The notes under the pieces were generated by a model, which had not been told where the DNA came from, made no database searches, and was given only the letters and a program-made list of their open reading frames with translations. The translations under genes were made by a program, and so were the position numbers. A stretch of DNA of 64,000 nucleotides from Flavobacteriales bacterium UBA6049 (GTDB lineage: Bacteria > Bacteroidota > Bacteroidia > Flavobacteriales_G > Salibacteraceae): assembly GCA_002429085.1 (NCBI GenBank), contig DIYR01000044.1, positions 1 through 64,000 of the forward strand, in the 5' to 3' direction. Position 1 is the first letter of the stretch, and every line of letters starts with the position of its first letter. This document shows positions 1-9,954 of the stretch, one piece after another.

Positions 1-3000
1 ACATAGCTGTATGGCATGGTTCCTCCAGTTGCGGATGCTGTTGCTCCACCGTCAGAAAGTCCATTACACGTTACATTTGAATCAACCACTGTAGCGGCAA
101 CCAATACTGCTGGCTCTGTTACTGCAACTGAACTAGTTGAAGTACATCCGTTTGCATCTGTAATTGTCACGGTATATGTTCCAGCAGCAACGCCATTAAT
201 CGAAGCGGTTGTTGCACTGTTATTCCAAGCATATGAATAAGGCATTGTTCCTCCACTTGCACTTACTGTTGCCACACCTGTACATTGGCCGTTACAAACA
301 ATTCCTACATCAATTACATGAGAAGATGTTAACAGAGTTGGCTCTGTTAAAGTAACATCTGAAGTTACCACACAACCTCTGGCATCTGTAACAGTAACAG
401 TTGTTGTTCCGTCACATAATGCTGCTGCATTTGTTCCGTTTTCACCATTAGACCATACAATTGTATAAGGAGCCTCTCCTCCTGTTACGTTTGCATCAGC
501 TGAACCATCACATGCTCCATTACAAGAAATTTGATTTAAGATAATCGTTGATACTTGAAGTAATGGTGGATCTGTTAATGTAACTTGTGTTGTACTCGTA
601 CATCCACTTGCATCCGAAACCGTAACAGCATAAGTCCCTGCCCCTAGATTAAACAGCGTATCATTTGTTTGACCACCACCCCAGTTATAAGTGTATCCTG
701 GTGTTCCACCAGTAGCAACTGCCGCTATTTGACCCGTAAGATCTCCTTGACATATGATATCTGAAATCGTATTGATGGATACATTTACTGCAGCTGGGTC
801 ACTTACGCTCTCTTGAGCTTCAACAGTACAACCATTTGCATCTGTTACAGTTACAGTATATGTTCCAGCTGGTAACCCAGAAATGTTCGCTGTTCCCAGA
901 CCATTACTCCATGCATACGTGTAACCTGGCGTGCCACCTGTAGCACTGGCCGTTAATTCCCCATCAGCAGCACCTCCACATGTTACAGTTTGATCTACTG
1001 TAATTGTAGGAATTATCGCTGTAGGCTGCGATAAAGTTACCGTTTCTATTGCCTGACATCCATTTGCATCTGTTACGGTTACATCATAAGAACCAGCACA
1101 AAGACCAGTTTCCTGGTCAATTGCTCCTCCTGTAGGCCATGCGTAACTATATGGAGCTGTCCCACCTGCTGCACTCACAGTTGCTTCACCAGAACATAAG
1201 CCATTACATAAAATATTGGCATCTATTACATGTGAAGTTGTAATAGCAGCTGGTTGGTTTAAAGTTACTGTAGTAGACTCAGTACAACCATTTGCATCCG
1301 TTACGTTAATGGTTGTCACACCATCGCACAATGCAATTGCAGTATCACCAGTTTCACCATTGGACCATGTGATTGTATAAGGAGCCGTTCCTCCTGCTAC
1401 AGTTACATCAGCACTACCATCACATACACCATTACAAGAAATCTGACTAATAATGTTATCTGTTAATACCATTGGAGCAGGCTCTGTTAATGTTGTTTGT
1501 GCTGTCCCAAAACATCCGTTCACATCTGTTACAGTTACAGTATAGGTATTAGCACTTAATCCAGAGATAGTATCAATTAATTGCCCACTACTCCAAGAGT
1601 AAGTGTATCCTGGTGTTCCTCCTGCAGCACTTGCTGCTAGGACACCTGTCGCATCACCATTACAATCAATTGTTGCAAGCACAGTAATACTGGCAATAAC
1701 ATTGGAAGGGTTATTCAGTGTTTCTTGTGCAGTAACAGTACACCCATTTACATCTGTAATTGTTACGGTGTAAGTTCCTGCTGGTAAGCCAGAAATATTC
1801 GCTGTTCCCAGACCATTACTCCACGCATAAGTATAACCTGGAGTACCACCAGTCGCACTTGCAGTTAATTCACCATCTGTAGCACCCCCACAACTTACAA
1901 CTTGATCAACTGTAATTGTAGGAACAATAACAGATGGTTCTGATAAAACAACTGTTTCAATAACTGAACAGCCACCTGCATCTGTTATGGTCACATCATA
2001 CGAACCAGCGCACAGTCCTGTTTCCTGAGCAGCAGATCCTCCTGTTGGCCACACGTAAGTGTATGGCAATGTTCCTCCGGCTGCACTTACTGTTGCTTCG
2101 CCCGTACATAAACCATTACATAAAATGTTTTGGTCAACTGTATGTGATGTTGCAATTGCTGCCGGCTGCACTAGTGTTACTGTAGTTGCAACAGTACACC
2201 CATTTGCATCTGTAACGTTAATGGTAGTAACACCATCACACAAAGCACTTGCTGTTGTACCATTTTCTCCATTAGACCAAGTAATCGTATATGGTGCACT
2301 ACCACCAGTAACAATAGCCTCTGCACTTCCATCACATGTTCCGTTACAAGAGATTTGACCTAATATATTACTTGTTACAGTCAATGCCACTGGATCGGTC
2401 AATGTGGTTTGAGCAGTTCCTGTACAACCATTAATATCCGTAACAGTAACCGTGTAAGTACCTGCTGGTAATCCAGCAACAGTATCAATGATTTGACTAC
2501 TACTCCATGAATAGTTATAAGGAGCTGTTCCCCCAGTAGCACTAGCGGCTATTACACCGTTCGCGTCACCTTGACAAAGAATATCACTTACCACAACAGC
2601 TGATGCAATAACAGCTGATGGATTAATCAAAGTAGTCTGTGCCGTGGCTGTACACCCACTGGCATCCGTAACAGTAACAGTATACGTTCCAGCTGATAAG
2701 CCCACAATATTTGCCACCAATTGCCCCGTATTCCATTCATATGTGTACCCTGGAGTTCCACCTCCACCAACTGCGGTTAACTCACCATCTGCTGCTCCAT
2801 TGCAGCTCACCGTTTGATCTACTGTAATTGAAGCTGTTACAGCAGCTGGCTCAGTTAGCGTAACCGTTTCTTCCACAAAACATCCATTGGCATCTGTTAC
2901 AGTAACGTTGTAAGTACCATCACACAAGTTCGCTTCTTGTGCATTTATTCCTCCTGTTGGCCAAGAATATAGATAAGGTGCTGTACCTCCCGCACCTGTA

Positions 3001-6000
3001 ACAGTAACAATTCCATCACAAACATTATTACAACTGATTTGCTGATCGATAGTGTGCGATGAAGTTAATTGAGTTGGTTCAACAAGTGTTGCATTTGCTG
3101 TTCTTACACAACCATTCGCATCAGTAACCGTAACTGTTACTGTTCCATCACATAAACTAGTAGCAGTATTCCCAATATCTCCATTAGACCAAGACACTGC
3201 GTAAGGAGCTACCCCGCCAATAATCACTGCTTCTGCAATACCGTCACACGCTCCAAAACAACTAATACCATTCAGAATAGTTGTACCAACTTGTAAGTTT
3301 GGTGGGTCTACTAATGTTGACATAGCAGTTTCTGTACAACCTAAAGCATCCGTTACAGTTACCGTATACGTGCCAGCTGACAACCCAATTATTGTTGCAG
3401 AACTCTGACTAGTGCTCCATGCATAAGTATACCCAGGAGTTCCGCCTCCCCCAACTGCTGTCAATTGGCCTGTTGCATCACCCTGACAAACAATGATAGC
3501 ATCTTGGTTTATAGATGCAGTAACAGCATTGGGAGCAATTAAGTTATATGTCTCCTCTTCTGTACACCCATTATTATCTGTTACCGTTACGGTGTAAGTT
3601 CCTGCTGGTAATGCTGAAATAGTAGCTGTGTTTTGCCCTGTATTCCAAGAGTAAGAGTATCCAGGATTTCCACCTGTTGCACTGGCTGTTAATTGACCTG
3701 TTGGATTATTACATGCAATTGGCGCATCTTCATTAATAGATACCGTAATTGCAGTTGGCTCTGTAATCGTAACATCAGCAGTATCAGCACATCCATCTAC
3801 AGTAGATATGATAACACTATAAGTTCCCGCTGGTAATCCTGTTGCAGTATCAGTAGCCTGACCTGTTGCAGGAGCTGGAGCCCAAGAATATGATAATGAT
3901 TGCTCACAGTGACCAAATCTCACGTTAGGGCGAGCTATACTGGTGGCACCTGTTAAAACATTATTATCACATGTTGTAAGGTTGGGGTTATTAGAGGTAG
4001 AATATCGAACAGAGACAAACGTAGTGGGTGAAAATCTGGTTTGCGTATTTCCGTTCACGGAACTAAACAAGTTATCATAACAAAGCTCAACAACAATGTT
4101 CGAAGTGCCATCCCATACATAAGCAAAATCGAATGCATGATCATTCCAACCTGAAATCACATTATGAACAGCCGCATTTTTCACGACAACTAATCCTGTC
4201 TCCCATCCTCCGATTAAATTATCGCTGGAGGTACATCCCATTTTGATTTCGAAATTGTCAAACGCGGGAATAATTCCTATAGATTGAACATCGAATGAGA
4301 TAGATGATATGGGACCAGGTTCAATTCCCTGAGCTGTAAGTTCTGCAGCCGTAAATAATAGTTGATGCCTCGCACTAGATGCCGAACCTGCATAAACGGC
4401 AGGAAATGAACTCCCAGTATTTGCGCCTGACCCTGTTCCAATAGTATCTAAAATAGTAGAAGTACATCCTGACAAAGAAATACCACAACCACCTAGAGTT
4501 CCTTGAGCAACAGCCTCACCCGTACTATCACCATTACACAAGACATCTGTTTGAGAGAAAATAGATGCTGTTACAGAAACTGGCTCTAAAACCTCATAAG
4601 TTTGTACTAGTTGACAACCTTCATTATCAGTAGCTGAAACAGTGTATGCACCTGCACAAAGCCCTGTCAACGTTGAGCCTGTTGATCCATCGTTCCATTG
4701 ATACCCAATACTCCCTGTTCCACCAGTAGAAGAAACACTAATACCTCCAACACATGTAGGTGTACAATCATCCTGAGTTATTGACTCAAATAATAGAATC
4801 TCAGGTGGATTCAACAAGCTAAAGTTTGTTGACCAAATTTGATTGGTAACCTGATCTGTAACAACTAAATTATATGGAGTAGCAGACCCACATAAAGTAA
4901 CGCTATCTGTTCCTTGCCCAGCTATAATTGGGCCTGGAGACCAACTGTATGTGTAGCTTCCACTTCCGCAAAACATCTTAACCGTTGCTGTACCATCACA
5001 AAATCCCGAACAAGATGGGTCATCCGTCCTAACAATACCAAAAGCTCCGTTACAATCTGGCACCACTACATTCAAAGAATATGATGCAGCACCAGAAACC
5101 GTACAAGCACTATCAGATACATTAAAAACCACAGTATTATTAGTTGGAAGACCAGTAGTAGCTGTCCAACAAACAGTAGCAGTAAGAGGATTTTGACCCG
5201 TTACATTCAAAGTTGCACCTGGCAACACTGAATTTAAATTTGTTTGAAGAGTAAGCGTATCCAATGCATTACCATCCGTAAATGTAATGTCTGCACAGAA
5301 ATCCATTCCCGGATATGCAGTTATCGTAGTTTGATTAGTACTATCTGCATACCCACTAAAATTTGTAAAAGATGAAGGCGCTAAGGGGACCAAGTTTGTA
5401 CTTGGTTCAATTACTACTTGTATGTCTCGTATCACATAACCTATTAAGTTTCCGGACGAATCAAACTCTTCTACTTTCACTACAATCGTGAACAATCCTT
5501 GAATAGTTGGTGTAGCAGTTAAAGCACCCGTATTTTGATCTAGTACAACCCCCTGAATTGGACTTGTAGCACTGTACCCTGATTCGTACGTAATATTACT
5601 CGGGGTCCCACCAAGGCCTCCTGTAATTGATTGAGCATCTACCAAAGAGTATTTCAAGCTATCACCGTCTGCATCAGTGGCACCAAAGCTTAAACTTAAT
5701 GGTTGATTTATTATCCCGTATGCAATCGGATTGAAGGCAAACACAGGAGATGAATTTGCCCCAGAAACGCTGAATGTTTGCTCTGTTGAAATGTAGAATT
5801 GTAAGTTCCCAGCATTTTGCAAGTTAATTACGTTGTCATTTCTAGCAAATTCAGAAAAACGAAACTCATAATCACAGGCCAAATTTGTAATAGATACGGT
5901 GTCTTTATACTCAAACCTTAAGAGGCCCGGAGTACTACTGGTAGCACTTTGGCACCGAGTCACAGCACTTGGACAGACCTGTGAAACCTCTGTTCCTCCT

Positions 6001-6254
6001 GGGTTTTGAAGAATCATGTTTGCTGTAATATTTGGCAATCCACAACTCGGAATAATTAACATCTGCTTATTGTTATCAAGCAAAAATGTATTCCCATCAC
6101 AGTCTCCATAAAGCTGAAGCGTGATCTCGTAATTACTACCAGTAAGCTGCCTCACAGTAATATCCCCACCTGCAAGGTGAGTGGCATATGCCATTTGAAG
6201 CCCCCCAAAAAGGAGACCTACCAAGGTTAGAAATCGTATCAATATGTTATTCAT
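1..6254 (-). CDS. Giant SprB-repeat cell-surface adhesin, 3' end outside window
   Basis: The reading frame is open from ATG at 6254 to the left edge (at least 2,084 residues), so the C-terminus is missing. Residues 1-24 are a signal peptide (MNNILIRFLTLVGLLFGG then a short tail). A beta-rich N-terminal region beginning THLAGGDITVRQL is typical of large Bacteroidota surface proteins tied to gliding and T9SS. From about residue 410 to the edge the protein is a chain of SprB-like repeats with motifs such as GGTPGYTYAW, LPAGTYTVTVTD and NGCT, with paired cysteines. A separate beta-sandwich of about 200 residues interrupts one repeat (about residues 588-785). SprB proteins are T9SS-exported adhesins, and they usually end in a CHU_C type B sorting domain, which I cannot see here. 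Function as an adhesin is inferred. It is probably monocistronic, 164 nt downstream of metG. Confidence 0.9.
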   Translation of the reverse strand, partial: MNNILIRFLTLVGLLFGGLQMAYATHLAGGDITVRQLTGSNYEITLQLYGDCDGNTFLLDNNKQMLIIPSCGLPNITANMILQNPGGTEVSQVCPSAVTRCQSATSSTPGLLRFEYKDTVSITNLACDYEFRFSEFARNDNVINLQNAGNLQFYISTEQTFSVSGANSSPVFAFNPIAYGIINQPLSLSFGATDADGDSLKYSLVDAQSITGGLGGTPSNITYESGYSATSPIQGVVLDQNTGALTATPTIQGLFTIVVKVEEFDSSGNLIGYVIRDIQVVIEPSTNLVPLAPSSFTNFSGYADSTNQTTITAYPGMDFCADITFTDGNALDTLTLQTNLNSVLPGATLNVTGQNPLTATVCWTATTGLPTNNTVVFNVSDSACTVSGAASYSLNVVVPDCNGAFGIVRTDDPSCSGFCDGTATVKMFCGSGSYTYSWSPGPIIAGQGTDSVTLCGSATPYNLVVTDQVTNQIWSTNFSLLNPPEILLFESITQDDCTPTCVGGISVSSTGGTGSIGYQWNDGSTGSTLTGLCAGAYTVSATDNEGCQLVQTYEVLEPVSVTASIFSQTDVLCNGDSTGEAVAQGTLGGCGISLSGCTSTILDTIGTGSGANTGSSFPAVYAGSASSARHQLLFTAAELTAQGIEPGPISSISFDVQSIGIIPAFDNFEIKMGCTSSDNLIGGWETGLVVVKNAAVHNVISGWNDHAFDFAYVWDGTSNIVVELCYDNLFSSVNGNTQTRFSPTTFVSVRYSTSNNPNLTTCDNNVLTGATSIARPNVRFGHCEQSLSYSWAPAPATGQATDTATGLPAGTYSVIISTVDGCADTADVTITEPTAITVSINEDAPIACNNPTGQLTASATGGNPGYSYSWNTGQNTATISALPAGTYTVTVTDNNGCTEEETYNLIAPNAVTASINQDAIIVCQGDATGQLTAVGGGGTPGYTYAWSTSQSSATIIGLSAGTYTVTVTDALGCTETAMSTLVDPPNLQVGTTILNGISCFGACDGIAEAVIIGGVAPYAVSWSNGDIGNTATSLCDGTVTVTVTDANGCVRTANATLVEPTQLTSSHTIDQQISCNNVCDGIVTVTGAGGTAPYLYSWPTGGINAQEANLCDGTYNVTVTDANGCFVEETVTLTEPAAVTASITVDQTVSCNGAADGELTAVGGGGTPGYTYEWNTGQLVANIVGLSAGTYTVTVTDASGCTATAQTTLINPSAVIASAVVVSDILCQGDANGVIAASATGGTAPYNYSWSSSQIIDTVAGLPAGTYTVTVTDINGCTGTAQTTLTDPVALTVTSNILGQISCNGTCDGSAEAIVTGGSAPYTITWSNGENGTTASALCDGVTTINVTDANGCTVATTVTLVQPAAIATSHTVDQNILCNGLCTGEATVSAAGGTLPYTYVWPTGGSAAQETGLCAGSYDVTITDAGGCSVIETVVLSEPSVIVPTITVDQVVSCGGATDGELTASATGGTPGYTYAWSNGLGTANISGLPAGTYTVTITDVNGCTVTAQETLNNPSNVIASITVLATIDCNGDATGVLAASAAGGTPGYTYSWSSGQLIDTISGLSANTYTVTVTDVNGCFGTAQTTLTEPAPMVLTDNIISQISCNGVCDGSADVTVAGGTAPYTITWSNGETGDTAIALCDGVTTINVTDANGCTESTTVTLNQPAAITTSHVIDANILCNGLCSGEATVSAAGGTAPYSYAWPTGGAIDQETGLCAGSYDVTVTDANGCQAIETVTLSQPTAIIPTITVDQTVTCGGAADGELTASATGGTPGYTYAWSNGLGTANISGLPAGTYTVTVTDANGCTVEAQESVSDPAAVNVSINTISDIICQGDLTGQIAAVATGGTPGYTYNWGGGQTNDTLFNLGAGTYAVTVSDASGCTSTTQVTLTDPPLLQVSTIILNQISCNGACDGSADANVTGGEAPYTIVWSNGENGTNAAALCDGTTTVTVTDARGCVVTSDVTLTEPTLLTSSHVIDVGIVCNGQCTGVATVSASGGTMPYSYAWNNSATTASINGVAAGTYTVTITDANGCTSTSSVAVTEPAVLVAATVVDSNVTCNGLSDGGATASATGGTMPYSY
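240..3890 (-). repeat. Four-unit higher-order repeat in adhesin
   Basis: The SprB-like unit recurs about every 228 nt (76 residues); its GG-x-x-P-x-Y core lies near positions 240, 475, 700, 925, 1155, 1380, 1612, 1838, 2064, 2292, 2521, 2750, 2980, 3205, 3430 and 3660. Units fall into a repeating order of four (cores of type PYSYAW, PYTITW, PGYTYSW, PGYTYAW in plus-coordinate order), so near-identical text returns every 909-916 nt. For example, the segment around 411 recurs near 1315, 2230 and 3135. Confidence 0.8.
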
Positions 6255-6418
6255 AGCCAGAACTAGTGTTAGGTCGATTTTCAATTAGTTAAATGGAAAG
6301 GGTTATCTAGTTAAACGCATGATTATTCTCATAGCTGCCTCTATGCGGGGTCTAATTTAGCAATATTTTAACTCAACTTTCAGTTAATCAATATTCTGCA
6401 CATAAGCTTGAACGTTTA

Positions 6419-8497
6419 TTAACGTATAATTCCTCCCGATGGAAAATTAGTAGCGTCTGGGTTAACAAAGCTCAATACTCCATTAGTATCCTCTGCCATT
6501 AGAATCATTCCTTCTGATAGCACACCACGTATTTTTCTTGGTTCCAAATTCAGTAAAATGCTCACACGAGCTCCAACAATCTCATTCGCTTTATAATGCT
6601 CAGCAATACCAGACACCACAGTGCGTTTCATTTTGCCAACCTGTACTTCCAGCTTCAATAATTTATTCGCTTTCTTTACTGGTTCTGCAGAAGTTATTTC
6701 ACCTACCCGTACATCTAACTTCATAAAGTCGTCAAACGAAATGGCTTCTTTTACAGGCTCGTCTTTTGCTTCGGCCTGTAGTTTGGCTTTCGCTTTTTCT
6801 TCTAGCTTAAGCACTTGCGCCTCTATATCTTTATCTTCCACTTTTTGGAATAGCAATTCAGGTTTCAAAATGCTATTTCCACTCTTAATAGGAGAGCTCC
6901 ACTCTGCTAACCAGCCCGATGTTTCAGCTTGCAGCGTTGCTTCAATTTTAGATGAAGTTGAAGGCATAAATGGGCGTAAATAATGAGCTGCTCTGGCCGC
7001 CACGTCTAAGGCATTGAACAAAATTGTTTTAGTTCTTTCTGGATCAGTTTTCACCACCTTCCATGGCTCTGTTTCAGCTAAATACTTATTACCCAAACGT
7101 GCAATTTGCATGGCTAAACCAAGTGCATCACGGTATTTGTGTTCGCTTAATTTTTGGGAGATTTGAGCTGGCAACTGATCTAACTCACTAAATAGAGCTT
7201 TATCAATTTCTTGTAGTTCGCCTCGCGTAGGAATTTCACCTTCGTAATACTTGTTGATTAACACAAAAGCACGGTTTATGAAATTCCCAAGAATTGCAAC
7301 CAACTCGCTATTCACCCGCGTTTGGTAATCTTTCCAAGTAAACTCACTGTCTTTGGTTTCCGGAGCAATGCTTGTTAGCACATAACGCAACTCATCTACA
7401 CGACCAGGAAAATCTTCCATATACTCATGCAACCAGACCGCCCACTCACGAGAGGTACTGATTTTATCACCTTCTAAGTTTAAGAACTCATTGGCAGGAA
7501 CATTTACGGGCAAATTATAACCTCCATGCTCTTTCAGAATAATTGGAAAAATGATGCAATGGAAAACAATATTGTCTTTCGCAATAAAATGCGTTAAAGC
7601 CGTGTTTTCATCTTTCCAGTAAGATTGCCAATCTTTTCCTTCTTGAGCCGCCCATGCCTTGGTTGCAGAAATGTACCCAATTGGTGCATCTAACCATACA
7701 TACAATACTTTGCCATCAGCACCATCAATTGGAACTTTAACACCCCAATCTAAATCTCGTGTCATGGCTCGTGGCGCTAAACCTCCATCAATCCAACTCA
7801 TGCACTGACCAATCACTTGTTTCCTCCAAGTTTCGGGATCGTGATGTGCAGCTCCACTTAGATCGCCTTTCGTAATCCATTCCTTTAGCCATTCCTCATG
7901 GTTTTGCATAGGCAAATACCACAACTTGGTAGGTTTAAGAACAGGTGTATTTCCAGATAAAGTTGAACGCGGATTAATTAAATCTGTTGGACTTAGAGCC
8001 GAACCACAGCTTTCGCATTGATCGCCATAGGCATTTTCATTGCCACAGTTAGGGCAAGTACCCATAATGTACCGATCTGCTAAAAACTGCTGATGTTCTT
8101 CATCAAAGTACTGTTCAGATTCTTTTAGTTCAAACGCTCCCTTTGCTTCTAATTCTTTGAAAAACTGTTGAGCTGTTTCGTGGTGCATTGGGTCGCTAGT
8201 GCGGTGATACATGCTAAAATCTATACCAAAATCGGCAAACGCTTGCTTATTGATTGCGTGGTATTTATCTACAATTTCTTGCGGAGTAATTCCTTCTTTT
8301 TTGGCCCGCATAGTGATAGCCGCCCCGTGTTCATCAGAACCACAGATAAAGGCTACGTCTTTGCCTTGTTGCCTCAAAAAGCGAACATAGATGTCGGCAG
8401 GCAAATACGCTCCCGCAATATGACCAATGTGTAATGGCCCATTTGCATAAGGTAGAGCGGCTGTTACCAAGTGTTTTTTAGGATTTGGCAATTGCAT
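6419..8497 (-). CDS. metG: Methionine-tRNA ligase
   Basis: Charges tRNA-Met in the cytoplasm. The 692-residue length fits the long MetG type. The HIGH signature is seen as PLHIGHIAGAYL near residue 20. Zinc-knuckle cysteines are in GTCPNCGNENAYGDQCESCG (about 145-165). The KMSKS loop is the variant DKISTSREW. A C-terminal tRNA-binding EMAP/Trbp111-like domain runs from about residue 585 (FDDFMKLDVRVGEI) to the end and normally mediates dimerisation. The ATG at 8497 lies shortly before the catalytic fold, as expected. The gene is transcribed divergently from ldcA, and a TATTTTTG -7-like box lies 19 nt upstream of the start. Confidence 0.97.
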   Translation of the reverse strand: MQLPNPKKHLVTAALPYANGPLHIGHIAGAYLPADIYVRFLRQQGKDVAFICGSDEHGAAITMRAKKEGITPQEIVDKYHAINKQAFADFGIDFSMYHRTSDPMHHETAQQFFKELEAKGAFELKESEQYFDEEHQQFLADRYIMGTCPNCGNENAYGDQCESCGSALSPTDLINPRSTLSGNTPVLKPTKLWYLPMQNHEEWLKEWITKGDLSGAAHHDPETWRKQVIGQCMSWIDGGLAPRAMTRDLDWGVKVPIDGADGKVLYVWLDAPIGYISATKAWAAQEGKDWQSYWKDENTALTHFIAKDNIVFHCIIFPIILKEHGGYNLPVNVPANEFLNLEGDKISTSREWAVWLHEYMEDFPGRVDELRYVLTSIAPETKDSEFTWKDYQTRVNSELVAILGNFINRAFVLINKYYEGEIPTRGELQEIDKALFSELDQLPAQISQKLSEHKYRDALGLAMQIARLGNKYLAETEPWKVVKTDPERTKTILFNALDVAARAAHYLRPFMPSTSSKIEATLQAETSGWLAEWSSPIKSGNSILKPELLFQKVEDKDIEAQVLKLEEKAKAKLQAEAKDEPVKEAISFDDFMKLDVRVGEITSAEPVKKANKLLKLEVQVGKMKRTVVSGIAEHYKANEIVGARVSILLNLEPRKIRGVLSEGMILMAEDTNGVLSFVNPDATNFPSGGIIR

Positions 8498-8516
8498 GTA
8501 TGTAAAATTTGACGCA

Positions 8517-8524
8517 CAAAAATA
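8517..8524 (-). promoter_or_regulatory. Candidate -7 element of metG promoter
   Basis: On the minus strand this reads TATTTTTG, matching the Bacteroidota -7 consensus TAnnTTTG, 19 nt upstream of the metG ATG. No clear -33 TTG is visible. Confidence 0.4.
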
Positions 8525-8652
8525 ACCAAGTAACCACAGGATGAATCACCTAGTTTCTATATATCAAAGACACCAAAAACAAACAAGACGTTGTGCACTA
8601 AAAATATTTTACTCGATTAAGTACTACTTGAATGCGCATATCTTGCAACGAT

Positions 8653-9570
8653 ATGAAGTTGAAAAGACTTGCGAAGGATGACACCATAGCCATTATTGCA
8701 ACGGCTAAGAAAATTGACCAACAGTACATTTCACGGGCTATTGAGTTATTAGAATCATGGGGGTTACGTGTGCTATTGGGTAAGCATGTTTTGGCAGAAC
8801 ACCATCAGTTTGCAGGAACTGATTCTCAACGAGCAGAAGACCTACAATGGGCTGTTAATAGCCCAGATATTAAAGCCGTTATCTGCGCACGAGGTGGTTA
8901 TGGAACAGTTAGAATCGTAGACAAAGTAGATTACTCTGCCCTATTAAAAAACCAAAAATGGTTTGTTGGATTTAGTGATGTAACAGTGCTCCACAATCAC
9001 TTTCACGGTCATTTCAACCTACCCACTATCCACGGAACGGTTCCTTTAAACTTTCCTTCGTCTGGCACCAACCAAAATCTAGAATCACTAAAGGAATTGC
9101 TTTTCAACGGAAATGTGGCTTACACCATAAAAGCTAATGCATTCAACAGACTTGGAGAAGCAACAGCACCTATTGTTGGCGGAAACTTAGCCATGCTTGA
9201 AAGCTTGGCAGGCACAAACTCTGATATACAAACGGAAAACAAGATCCTGTTCCTTGAAGAAATCTCAGAATATGCCTACCGAGTAGATCGCATGCTATGG
9301 AATTTAAAAAAAGGAGGAAAACTGGATAAACTAGCAGGACTGATTTTAGGTGGATTTACTGATATCAAAGAAGGAAAAGATCATTTTGGATGGGATGGTT
9401 ACGAAATGGTTCAAGAAATAGTGAGAGAGTATAATTACCCAGTTTGCTATGGTTTTCCAGCAGGACATCAAGCAGAAAACAGAGCTTTCATGCTTGGAGT
9501 TCCTACAAAATTATCAGTTCAAGAAGTTGGTGTAACTTTTAGCCAATCATGGCAGAACACAATGACCTAG
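8653..9570 (+). CDS. ldcA: LD-carboxypeptidase (peptidase S66)
   Basis: Predicted murein-tripeptide LD-carboxypeptidase of the S66 family, which removes the terminal D-Ala from tetrapeptides during peptidoglycan recycling in the cytoplasm. The serine nucleophile is in FVGFSDVTVLH, after the family motif ARGGYGTVR. The catalytic Glu is in ILFLEEISEYAY and the His in PAGHQAENRAF. An ATG at 8632 would add seven residues (MRISCND); I prefer ATG 8653 because the family normally begins a few residues before the KKGDTI-like strand, seen here as AKDDTIAII. The last 22 nt overlap the YraN gene, which implies co-translation. Confidence 0.88.
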   Translation: MKLKRLAKDDTIAIIATAKKIDQQYISRAIELLESWGLRVLLGKHVLAEHHQFAGTDSQRAEDLQWAVNSPDIKAVICARGGYGTVRIVDKVDYSALLKNQKWFVGFSDVTVLHNHFHGHFNLPTIHGTVPLNFPSSGTNQNLESLKELLFNGNVAYTIKANAFNRLGEATAPIVGGNLAMLESLAGTNSDIQTENKILFLEEISEYAYRVDRMLWNLKKGGKLDKLAGLILGGFTDIKEGKDHFGWDGYEMVQEIVREYNYPVCYGFPAGHQAENRAFMLGVPTKLSVQEVGVTFSQSWQNTMT

Positions 9571-9911
9571 GAATACAAGGAGAGGCTATTGCCGCTAAAT
9601 TTCTTCAGAAAAAAGGATATACCATTTTACATAAAAACTGGCGCTTTAAAAGAGATGAGTTAGACATCGTAGCAAGTCATCAAGAATTCATTGTGTTTGT
9701 AGAAGTAAAAACACGTGTAAACAGCTACGTTGGCAATCCAGAAGAAGCGGTAACAAAAGGTAAGCAACAGCGTTTAATAAGAGCCGCCCATGCTTATATG
9801 GAAAACTATCAGACCGATCTTGAAGCACGATTTGATGTTATTGGAATCATTAAAAATCAGCACAACGAAGAAATTGTTCACATAGAACAGGCATTTCAAC
9901 CCCGCTGGTAA
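9549..9911 (+). CDS. YraN (UPF0102) family endonuclease-like protein
   Basis: A 120-residue member of the YraN/UPF0102 family with a Holliday-junction-resolvase-like PD-(D/E)XK fold. The nuclease signature is visible as ELDIVASHQEFIVFVEVKTR (Asp, then Glu-x-Lys). The opening GIQGEAIAAKFLQKKGY is typical, as is the following NWRFKRDELDIV. The biochemical role of the family is poorly defined; DNA repair or recombination is the usual guess. The start lies inside the end of ldcA (22 nt overlap). The length matches the family. Confidence 0.9.
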   Translation: MAEHNDLGIQGEAIAAKFLQKKGYTILHKNWRFKRDELDIVASHQEFIVFVEVKTRVNSYVGNPEEAVTKGKQQRLIRAAHAYMENYQTDLEARFDVIGIIKNQHNEEIVHIEQAFQPRW

Positions 9912-9920
9912 TTAATTAGC

Positions 9921-9928
9921 TAGCTTTG
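9921..9928 (+). promoter_or_regulatory. Candidate -7 element upstream of pseudouridine synthase gene
   Basis: TAGCTTTG fits TAnnTTTG and lies 26 nt before ATG 9955. No good -33 element is seen, and the gene may also be read through from yraN. Confidence 0.33.
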
Positions 9929-9954
9929 CAGCTTGATTTAGAGAGAAGTAGGAT

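Noticed and set aside
16..240. Plus-strand 74-residue reading frame
   Set aside because: Antisense shadow of the SprB adhesin, whose frame is open and shows domain motifs.
2059..2358. Plus-strand 99-residue reading frame
   Set aside because: Antisense shadow of adhesin repeats; repetitive low-complexity translation.
240..3890. Regular repeats that might suggest a CRISPR array
   Set aside because: The period is about 228 nt, inside one open reading frame, and repeats are degenerate protein modules, not 20-40 bp direct repeats with unique spacers.
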